Assembly (NCBI RefSeq): GCF_000349945.1
Contig: NC_020548.1
Coordinates: 434,001 to 498,000, forward strand
DNA length: 64,000 bases
Direction of reading: 5' to 3'
Source: Azoarcus sp. KH32C
GTDB lineage: Bacteria; Pseudomonadota; Gammaproteobacteria; Burkholderiales; Rhodocyclaceae
The notes under the pieces are model-generated. The model ran no database searches, was not told the origin of the DNA, and was given only the letters and a program-made list of their open reading frames with translations. This document shows, in pieces, positions 26,295-33,479 of the stretch. Every line of letters starts with the position of its first letter. Positions within the stretch are counted from its first letter, which is position 1. A program made the translations under genes and the position numbers.

Positions 26295-26892
26295 GCTGAC
26301 ACCGCTGGTGAGTGCCGAAACAGGCGAAGGCCTGTTCGTGGGTGGCCAGCACATGCAGGAAGTCTTCAACGTAAGCGCGCCGGCTGTAGCTGATCTTCAT
26401 GACGAATACGTGCACTGTCGTGCGCCCGTTCCCGAAGCCGACGGTGATCTGCCGCCAGTCGACTGTGCTTGGGGACGGAGCCCACGGCGAAAAAGGGAAC
26501 CGTGGCGAGCTTGACTATTTGGTAACTGAGGTGAAGCGGCGGCTGCCCAGTTCCTGATAGAGGATTCGCACCGGGTAATTCATCGGCGGCGAATGCTCCA
26601 CGAGCCGAGCGCGATGAGCATCGTGGACCGTCGCCGCACTATTGTCGCGCCGGTAAGGGGGCCGGTCGGAGTGCTTCAGGCAGCTCCAGGTCGAACCCGC
26701 GCCCAATCGCCTAGGCACTTGCGCCCGCGGCCCGTCCTTTCATGGATCACTTTCCATCAATCGCGGCCGATCACGTGGAAAGCTGTCTTGTCGAGAGGGC
26801 CGCCGGAGTGGGACTGCTTCGAGATCGTTACGACTGAGGCTTTTTCCATCTCTCACTCCATCAGGTTGATGGGCCGCTAATACTCGATTACC
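26295..26892 (-). pseudogene. istA N-terminal remnant of the outer IS21 element
   Basis: Minus-strand frames repeat the inner IstA: SCLKHSDRPPYRRDNSAATVHDAHRARLVEHSPPMNYPVRILYQELGS near 26660-26530, and SRRAYVEDFLHVLATHEQAFACFG near 26385-26305, ending exactly at the inner element's terminus. The right end at 26871-26892 (GGGCCGCTAATACTCGATTA...) resembles the inner element's terminal repeat and is preceded by the same TTCCATCTCT..TCAGGT..GATGGG leader. Taken with the istB remnant at 23.6-24.3 kb, it is the other half of one interrupted element. Confidence 0.7.
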
Positions 26893-27247
26893 TGACCGCA
26901 TTTGCGTACGACCGTTTCGTCGTTACCCGCCTGCGCTACTTGCGACGTCCGACGGAACAGATCCGCCGTCGGCAAGCGCCCGGTGCTCTTTGCGGAGAAA
27001 TGCTGCATCATTGCAGCCGAAAGGCGCCGTTCAGCCAACGGTGGAGGTGGTCGCACTTTGCGTCAGGAGAGCAGTGCGGTTGCGAGGATTTGCCGGGCTG
27101 CCAAGATACTCATGTCGCTGATGCGACAATATTCGCAGAATGCCTGGGGCGCGAGTCCGCGACTCAACTCCTTTGCGAAGCGGGCAGGGACGCTTATCGA
27201 ACGTAAACTGCAATTGGGCGGCGCTCAGTCTGGAGGGCATGGTTGCG

Positions 27248-27262
27248 TGTCAGACTCTGACA
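27248..27262. other. Candidate parS site 2
   Basis: Perfect palindrome TGTCAGACTCTGACA, identical to site 1 apart from the central base, which is C instead of G as expected for an odd-length palindrome read on the other strand. Confidence 0.65.
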
Positions 27263-27621
27263 GAACCATTTTCACAAGGGATTTCCCACCTCCCCGTGTG
27301 GCATTGGTCGCCGGGGATCGAATAGCTGGTGGGGGCGCGCAGTTTTGGGATCGGATGGTTGAGGAGCGTATGGTACATTTGGGTGCCCCCATGGCGTGCG
27401 CGTCGAATCCACGATGGTGCCGGACACAGGCCGGATGCGCCGTAAGCGTTGCCGAATGCTAATTCGACGTCGCGCATCGCGCGCCGATGGGCCACCTACT
27501 TCAAAGCGTGCGTGACAAGGACGGCCACCGCGGAAGATGCTGACGGCGGATCATGATGCTTCCGACCCTTCAGTTGAGTTGGGCAGGAGCCGACTTGTAG
27601 CTGCGGTCCATGAGAGGAGCC

Positions 27622-27636
27622 TGTCAGAGTCTGACA
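27622..27636. other. Candidate parS site 3
   Basis: Perfect palindrome TGTCAGAGTCTGACA, 10 bp downstream of the stop codon of the larger tyrosine recombinase gene. Confidence 0.65.
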
Positions 27637-27646
27637 CTACTGTTTG

Positions 27647-29680
27647 CTACTCCTTTTCGGAAAAGATCTTCATTGAGGCCCGCATTCGACGCTTCTTCTC
27701 GGTCGTAACGTAGATAGTTGTAGTGGCGAGCGACGCATGCCCTAAGTTCTGTTGGGCGATTTCGATGGGCATGCCCTGTGCGATGGCGTGTGACGCGTGA
27801 GTGTGGCGCATCCAATGCGTGCTCGCCTTCTCAAAGCGTGCGGCGCCTCTGCTGTCGCCGGAGTTCTCCAGGACGATCGCACACTCTTGAAAAAAGCGCT
27901 TCAACTGGCGCGCTAATGTAACTGCGGCGATGCCGTCCTTGGGATCGATCGCCCCCCGACCGGCAGCTAGTTGAGGAACCTTTTCCTCCCAATCGTAGGA
28001 CTTGCCGAGGAGATAGGTACCTCTGTTCGTAGTGGAGGTCAGATCCCCATTCAGTCCCCGCTCGGCGAGGTAACGGGAGATCTCTTCTACAACGTGCACT
28101 GGAACCGGAACCTCACGTAAGCGCTGGCCTTTTCCCAAGACCGTCAGCATCCAGCCATCCAGCGGAGCACCGTCATCGCTGTCTGGCGGATACTCAACCC
28201 AGCGGAGATCGTCTGTCCGCGCGGCAACAACCTCGGATAGGCGCAGGCCCGTTGCGTAAAGAAGTCGCGCAGCGACGCGCAGGCGATGGGCGTTCGAACT
28301 CTCCGGCAGCCCATTGAGCTGTTCCTCGACGAATGCCCATTGCTTCGCGCTAAAGCTCCTGCCGGCGTTGATCTGGGGCATGGGGCTGATGGGTACCGAT
28401 ACGCCCGACCACGGATTGCCCATCAAATAACTCTGACTCACGAGGAAGTTATATAGGTTTCGCAAGATCACGACGGCTTGGCGTTGCGCAGCTGGGGACA
28501 GCGGACCCTCGAACGGACGCCATAACGGGGACCAGCGTTCATGGGATCGATGCCCGCACCAGACTTCATGGGGCTGCGGATCTGCGAGGAATTCACGGTA
28601 AGCAATGCAATCCTCGAGGCTCATCGAGGAAAGTGCCTTGCCTTGAACAAGAATAGCCCACAGTAGAAAGCGCTCTGCCTCCTTTCTATATGAGCGCTGC
28701 GTGTTAGACAGGAAACCGAGGCTCAGTGGATCAACTTCCACGGCAGCAGAAGCACCGCGCTTACGAGCATGCATGGTCACCATCTGCTGGGGCGAAGGCC
28801 CTGGCTTGGCTCTAAGCCAGACAAGGATCGCTTCGTAGTCATTATTGGCCTTTAGAAGGCACTTCTCAGGCGGACACCGGTAGGCACCCATGGAGCCATC
28901 CAACTCAGGGGGCGGCCGGAATTTCTCAAGGGGGCGAATATCGCTTGCTGTTTCGACGAGCACGCCAAAGGCTTCTGCATTAACGCTGTTGGAGTGATGT
29001 TCGAGATGGGCTCCGAGCCGGCAGCCAAGCGTGGCCTCGTGTTCCTTAAGCCATTCAACGATCCGTTCGGCCTTCAAGGTGCCGATGCCGCGAACATGTC
29101 TGGCCCAGTGCTTGCCGACGCCGTTGATTCTGGCGATGAGGTCACTAAGGGTATACAGACCAGCAGATTCCAACTTGTCTACGAGCAAAGGGTGCATCCA
29201 GGATGCGATCGCGTCGCCTGAACGTGGCGGCTCCGCAACCAATGATTCGAGCCATTGCAAGGCCTTGAGTTGGCGCTCAATAAGTTTCCCGCGTCGGCTT
29301 TGTTTGCCTGATGCTGTGCCGTGCTCGGCAGCATATGCAGCAAGCTGGTCCGCCTCGGAGAACTCTCCGAGGCCGCGCGCATAGGCAAATTCTTCCAGAC
29401 TTGGAGCGTCGCCGTCGTGGTTATCGACCGTAGTTGCGTCAATGAGTACGAGACGCGCGGCGCCGTGACGGCGTTCTCGCCGTGCGGCGGCGGCAAACTC
29501 GCCGCGAATCCAGGCGATCGTGGATCGGACTGCCCGCACATCTGTGTGTTCACCTTCAAGTCTGATGTAACGGTCCCAGCTTTCGCGCAGGTCAACACCT
29601 TGTACGACGGCGCGCATGAACGCGAAGTGTCCACGATGGAGTTTTCGCTGTCTGATCGCAGAGCGCGACTTGTTTTTCAT
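27647..29680 (-). CDS. Large tyrosine recombinase with N-terminal DUF3701-like domain
   Basis: 677 residues from ATG 29680, preceded by GGAGAG; an upstream TTG at 29743 is less likely. The N-terminal ~240 residues resemble the DUF3701 phage-integrase N-terminal domain, with a helix-hairpin-helix-like ALYTLSDLIARINGVGKHWARHVRGIGTLKAERI segment. A SAM-like core-binding domain follows (about 340-480). The catalytic domain has Arg in ATGLRLSEVVAA, Lys in VLGKGQRLREVP, HWMRH (the H-x-x-R box), the second His in LGHASLATT and Tyr in IYVTTEKK. All catalytic residues are present. This type is frequent on betaproteobacterial megaplasmids beside par loci, where it may resolve dimers or integrate DNA. 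Confidence 0.85.
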   Translation of the reverse strand: MKNKSRSAIRQRKLHRGHFAFMRAVVQGVDLRESWDRYIRLEGEHTDVRAVRSTIAWIRGEFAAAARRERRHGAARLVLIDATTVDNHDGDAPSLEEFAYARGLGEFSEADQLAAYAAEHGTASGKQSRRGKLIERQLKALQWLESLVAEPPRSGDAIASWMHPLLVDKLESAGLYTLSDLIARINGVGKHWARHVRGIGTLKAERIVEWLKEHEATLGCRLGAHLEHHSNSVNAEAFGVLVETASDIRPLEKFRPPPELDGSMGAYRCPPEKCLLKANNDYEAILVWLRAKPGPSPQQMVTMHARKRGASAAVEVDPLSLGFLSNTQRSYRKEAERFLLWAILVQGKALSSMSLEDCIAYREFLADPQPHEVWCGHRSHERWSPLWRPFEGPLSPAAQRQAVVILRNLYNFLVSQSYLMGNPWSGVSVPISPMPQINAGRSFSAKQWAFVEEQLNGLPESSNAHRLRVAARLLYATGLRLSEVVAARTDDLRWVEYPPDSDDGAPLDGWMLTVLGKGQRLREVPVPVHVVEEISRYLAERGLNGDLTSTTNRGTYLLGKSYDWEEKVPQLAAGRGAIDPKDGIAAVTLARQLKRFFQECAIVLENSGDSRGAARFEKASTHWMRHTHASHAIAQGMPIEIAQQNLGHASLATTTIYVTTEKKRRMRASMKIFSEKE

Positions 29681-30314
29681 GTTCTCTCCAGACGGTTTAC
29701 GAGGACCAAGTGTTTGAAGGAAAGGCTCTTTTTGGCGCTTCAAAAAAATTGGTGACTATTTTACAGCGATTTATAAATAGAATGATAAGTATAGTAATCA
29801 TGCTATACAGACATGAAATTGCTGGAGGAGGGGAATGGGGAACCTCATTCCGTTTGCGAACAGACTTTCGTTCTCGTATGTGTGCCTTCAGCTCCCCGCC
29901 GCACTGAGTGACGGGCCGCAACAAACCGCACGCTTGCAAGAGAATCATCGGCGCCGACGGCATCTTTCGTTGCGCGTGTTGCCGTTGGCTTTCTTCCCAA
30001 ACTCGGCTTCGCCTGCACATCCTGTGCGAAATTTGTTTCGACGATGAGGCGTGATGCAGTGGTCGTTCTTGGTGATCGCTCAGAATTTCGAGCCGGGCGA
30101 AATGATGCTTCGGGTTGGTGTCCGACGAATGAAGCGGCTCGCGGATGCCGCGCCCAATGAGGAGATACGGATCGCGGCACGTAAACAGATGTCGCAGATT
30201 CGAGCTCGGACTCTTTCGCGCTGGGCGGTGATTCCGAACGTCTGGATGAAGACGCTGGTGGAAAAGTATGGAGGATGGGGACGAGGATGTCGCCCATCCC
30301 CGTCCATCGCCGGT
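29681..30314. other. Intergenic region, AT-rich, no supported gene
   Basis: About 630 bp between parB and the recombinase. The section 29745-29830 is strongly AT-rich (TTATAAATAGAATGATAAGT and similar) and probably holds the recombinase promoter. A plus-strand frame from 30051 reads for 80 residues but only by continuing antisense through parB. A weak GC hairpin (about 30275-30305) lies just after the parB stop and may terminate the parAB transcript. Confidence 0.45.
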
Positions 30315-31205
30315 TCAGTTACTAACTACAAGTTGCTCAATGTTTTCACGAAGCAGCGCTTCGATCTTGTCGGCATCCAGACCTTCCCCAACGAGCCTGA
30401 CCTCGCCGTCCTTGATGGTAAGGCGAAATTCACGTTTGTCGGCAGTCCGCATCTTGACGACGGTCCGTGTGCTCTTTGCCGGTCCGGCGATCTTGTTCTT
30501 GATCCACAAGAGCGCGCCGGCTTGGCGGAGTTCTCCGGCACTCAGTCGTCGGATCGCTTCGGTCACCGCGTCCGGGTGCGTCGTCGAGAGCTCCCGCAGC
30601 TCGTAAGCGAGCGTCGCGCCGAGGACTTCGCCCCCGACGACCTCCAGCAATTCTTGGGCTGCAGGCGGAAGCGCGCCAAATGCCTCGTAGTTGTAGATTT
30701 GAGCGCGACTGCAGCCCAAGACTTCTGCGAGATCGGACACGGTCTTGCACGCACCGGCTTCGCGCAACATCACGATGTGCTTGTAGCGTTCATAGTCGGT
30801 TAGTTGGCGATGAACGGCGTTGTCGACGGTGAGCGCACGTGCGGCTTCGACGTCAGTCATCCTCCGAACGTACGCCGGGATCAGTCCCATATCGAGCTGG
30901 CGAAACGCTTCAACCCGATGGTGGCCTGCGATCAGTTCGTAGGTGTCAGAGTCTGACGAGCGTACGGTAATGGGAGTGACCAGCCCTCCGTCCAGGATCG
31001 TTTGCTTGAGGCTGTCCAGGTATTCTTGGTCGAGGCCGATCCGTCGCTGGAATGGAGACGGCTTGATGCGGGTGACCGAAATTTCCTTCGCCCCTTCGGT
31101 GGCAGGCGTAGCCATTTCACCGAAGACGGTCTCTGCGACGTCTGCATCGAGCGCCTTTCTCGGACGCCGATGCCCCATTGCGGCTTCCAGGTCCATCTTA
31201 GCCAT
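30315..31205 (-). CDS. parB: ParB-family centromere-binding protein
   Basis: 296 residues. The ParB/Srx N-terminal domain carries ISVTRIKPSPFQRRIGLDQEYLDSLKQTI, GLVTPITVR and the CTP-binding-type box ELIAGHHRVEAFRQL. A helix-turn-helix follows at about 150-185 (KTVSDLAEVLGCSRAQIYNYEAFG), then a C-terminal domain. It binds parS and, with ParA, segregates the replicon. It overlaps parA by 8 bp, so the two are translationally coupled. A candidate parS palindrome lies inside its own coding sequence at 30944-30958. The box GHHR instead of GERR fits plasmid or megaplasmid ParBs better than the main-chromosome type. Confidence 0.92.
   Translation of the reverse strand: MAKMDLEAAMGHRRPRKALDADVAETVFGEMATPATEGAKEISVTRIKPSPFQRRIGLDQEYLDSLKQTILDGGLVTPITVRSSDSDTYELIAGHHRVEAFRQLDMGLIPAYVRRMTDVEAARALTVDNAVHRQLTDYERYKHIVMLREAGACKTVSDLAEVLGCSRAQIYNYEAFGALPPAAQELLEVVGGEVLGATLAYELRELSTTHPDAVTEAIRRLSAGELRQAGALLWIKNKIAGPAKSTRTVVKMRTADKREFRLTIKDGEVRLVGEGLDADKIEALLRENIEQLVVSN
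30944..30958. other. Candidate parS site 4, inside parB
   Basis: TGTCAGAGTCTGACG, one mismatch from the perfect palindrome. It encodes the SSDSDTY stretch of ParB. Intragenic or near-gene parS sites are known in several par systems. Confidence 0.6.
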
Positions 31206-32001
31206 TCGTCACCTCTTCTTCTTGAGTGCGAGTGACGCCGACGACGTTAATGATCTCCTTCGTCATCTCGCTGATGGCGCGCGAGGCGTTATGGTCGCGG
31301 TCGAACTGGAGAATGGTTTGACCCAGCGCCTGCGCCTTCTGGATATCGGTGGTTGCTGGGAGTGCTGAATTCAGCACTGCCTCATAGTATTCGCGCACGG
31401 CGTTTGCCGTAATCTTGCACATCTTCTTCCGGGCGTCGTGGCGAGTCAGGATGGCTCCGCCAAGCAGCAATGCCGGGTTCGCACCCTTGGCCTGCCGGAT
31501 GAAGGCGAGCATGTCGTCCGTGCCCAGAAGTGCCAGTTTGGAGCCCGATTCGACTGGGACGAAGACGGCGTTTGCGGCGGCAAGCGCGTTTGCCGTGAGA
31601 AACGACAGGGATGGCGGTGTGTCGATCACGATTACATCGTAGGCGTCGGCGACCGCGGCCAGTTTGCTCGCAAGAACCGACGTGGACGCGAATGGCGTCT
31701 GCTGCAGCTGTCGTTCAAGACTTGCGAGCTTGAGTGTTGACCCGATCAGGTGTACGCCGTCGATCTGCGTCTTTTCGACGATTGCGGAGGCAATGGACGC
31801 AGTGCCGTCCAGAACTCGCTCGATGGTCACCGACGGCGTCTCTTCGAAGGAATAGACGAGTTGAGTTGCGTTCGATTGGGGATCGAGGTCTACCAGCAGG
31901 ACGTCGTAGCCCGCTCTGGCCATTGCATCAGAAACGCTGACGGCGAGCGTCGTCTTTGCGACGCCTCCCTTGTGGTTCGCGAACGAGATGATTTTTGCCA
32001 T
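31198..32001 (-). CDS. parA: ParA-family partition ATPase
   Basis: 267 residues from ATG 32001. The deviant Walker A sequence is FANHKGGVAKTTLAVSVSDA (KGGVAKT), the A' motif is VLLVDLDPQSNAT and the Walker B motif is YDVIVIDTPPSLSFLTANAL. The short N-terminus without a helix-turn-helix marks a type Ib-like or chromosomal-like ParA, which does not itself act as operon repressor. It forms ATP-dependent gradients on the nucleoid that move ParB-parS complexes. First gene of the parAB pair. Confidence 0.93.
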   Translation of the reverse strand: MAKIISFANHKGGVAKTTLAVSVSDAMARAGYDVLLVDLDPQSNATQLVYSFEETPSVTIERVLDGTASIASAIVEKTQIDGVHLIGSTLKLASLERQLQQTPFASTSVLASKLAAVADAYDVIVIDTPPSLSFLTANALAAANAVFVPVESGSKLALLGTDDMLAFIRQAKGANPALLLGGAILTRHDARKKMCKITANAVREYYEAVLNSALPATTDIQKAQALGQTILQFDRDHNASRAISEMTKEIINVVGVTRTQEEEVTNG

Positions 32002-32214
32002 GGCGTGGTTTGTATTTATCAATAATGGCGTGGATTGTGACAGATGGATCGGGAAATGCAATACGAAAAGCGGGAGGTATTTCCCGGTCAAGCGCTATTG
32101 GTTGGACGAGAAAGCGAGTTTTGGATGGCACGATGCCGAATAATGGGCTCCGGCCCGGTCGGAGGCCTGACAGTAAGCCGACGCGATTGCATCAACCCCG
32201 CTCAGTTCCCGGAT
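32002..32214. promoter_or_regulatory. parAB upstream region with direct repeat
   Basis: The gap between the smaller recombinase and parA should contain the parAB promoter. The 9-mer ATGGCGTGG occurs at 32000-32008 and again at 32025-32033, 25 bp apart, overlapping the parA start; it could be a small operator. No match to the parS palindrome was found here. Confidence 0.35.
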
Positions 32215-33180
32215 TCAGGGAGACTGACTGTATCGTGCCGTTGCGCGTAGTTCGGCGTGTCCGAGGAATTGCTGCACCTCTTCCAATGAATACCTTCCGC
32301 AGGCGAGTGCATTGCGCCCGAAGGTATTCCTCAGGATGTGTGGCCCGCGCTGCTTTGGCTTGAGGTTTGCCGCGTCGAACCAGGCCGACGTTCGCCGAAA
32401 GAGCCCTGACGGTGAGTATGGGCGGCCGCCCAATGTTGCAGGGGTGAGCCAGTTCCCGGGGATATCCAGTCGCCGACGCTCGATGAACCACGACTCATAC
32501 CACTGTCGCCACTTGCCATCGGGGAGGATCAAGGTGACATGTTCGGCGTGTACGGTCGCGGGAACGACGCGTATCGAATAATCCGGACCTACCTTGTCCG
32601 CCGTGAGTCCGACTACTTCGTTCGCGCGAAGTCCTGCTCCTAGGAGTAGTGCGATCAAGGCGCGGTCGCGTGCTCCTTTCCATGAGGGCATGTGTTCGAG
32701 TACGGTCAGAAGCGCGCCCTGCTCCTCGTCGGTCAGTCCGGGTGGCAGCGCGATCTCAAGTTCTCTCTCTTTGGCCAGTTCCACCGACAACGGGTTGTCC
32801 CGTTCCCAGCCGAGTGTGTGCAGGTGGACGTACACGCGATCGAGCAGTTGCAGGTAACGGCGCCGTGAGACGGGTACTAGGGATTTGTGTTTCGAGAAGA
32901 ATTCTGTGGCGTCACCGATGCTCGCCTCGAGCAAGTGCATGCGTTTGCTCGTCAGAAAGAGAAGCCAGGTGTGAAACATCGACGTATAGGTTTCACAGGA
33001 GGATTCACGCAGCTGACCGGCTAGTACTGCTTGTCGAGCGAGCCAATCCGAGAAGGCGGCCATTGGTTCGGCTTGCCATGCGGACAAACTGTTTGCCGGC
33101 CACAAATCAGCAGTGAGCATACGAGATGATGATGATGGATTCACAGGTGCAATGATCGGCTTCGTTGCGGCGGCAATCAA
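32215..33180 (-). CDS. Tyrosine recombinase (XerC/D-like size)
   Basis: Up to 321 residues from TTG 33180; ATG 33120 gives 301 residues, and neither has a strong ribosome-binding site. The N-terminal SAM-like domain (residues ~40-125) is followed by a catalytic domain with R185 (LGAGLRANEVVGL), H281 and R284 (HILRNTFGRNAL), H308 (LGHAELRATARY) and nucleophile Y317. The usual beta-hairpin Lys is not evident: the corresponding strand reads VVPATVHAEHVTLIL. Small recombinases beside parAB are common on chromids and megaplasmids and may resolve multimers. A 14-bp inverted repeat lies directly upstream. Confidence 0.8.
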   Translation of the reverse strand: MIAAATKPIIAPVNPSSSSRMLTADLWPANSLSAWQAEPMAAFSDWLARQAVLAGQLRESSCETYTSMFHTWLLFLTSKRMHLLEASIGDATEFFSKHKSLVPVSRRRYLQLLDRVYVHLHTLGWERDNPLSVELAKERELEIALPPGLTDEEQGALLTVLEHMPSWKGARDRALIALLLGAGLRANEVVGLTADKVGPDYSIRVVPATVHAEHVTLILPDGKWRQWYESWFIERRRLDIPGNWLTPATLGGRPYSPSGLFRRTSAWFDAANLKPKQRGPHILRNTFGRNALACGRYSLEEVQQFLGHAELRATARYSQSP

Positions 33181-33190
33181 GCCGAGGTAA

Positions 33191-33277
33191 AAATCAATTT
33201 ACGGACTCCGGTGGGGCGTTGGGTAGTTGCAGACTGTTTGTTAATTGTTCGAAGTTGCGGTGCCCGTAAATTGATTT
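33191..33277. repeat. 14-bp perfect inverted repeat, candidate recombination or operator site
   Basis: AAATCAATTTACGG (33191-33204) and its exact complement CCGTAAATTGATTT (33264-33277) flank 59 bp, 10 bp upstream of the smaller recombinase frame. It could be that recombinase's target with accessory spacer, or an operator. It also marks the right boundary of the replication/partition module. Confidence 0.5.
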
Positions 33278-33479
33278 CCAGAGTAGCGTCACAATAGGTT
33301 ATCCAGTCAGATGCGCCGACTCATGGCGGTTGTTGCGGCTTGCGCACGATGTGGATGGCCGTCAGCCGGATTCCGGCGCGAACGCGGCTTAGGACCGGGC
33401 TTGTACGCAATTGGGATTCCTCGCTTGTCGGCGTGGGCACCGAAAAACGCACCGCACCCAGCATGGGTAAATGTAATAA

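Larger units (their letters stand above)
26893..27646. other. Non-coding region carrying two candidate parS sites
   Basis: About 750 bp between the IS remnant and the larger recombinase. Frames here show no recognisable domain and poor coding character. The two 15-bp palindromes at 27248-27262 and 27622-27636 are the only clear structure. It may be the original spacer of the partition locus before IS21 insertion. Confidence 0.5.

Noticed and set aside
30051..30803. 250-residue plus-strand frame starting downstream of parB
   Set aside because: Most of it is antisense to parB. The first 80 residues look protein-like but have no recognised family and no separate stop, so it is not supported.
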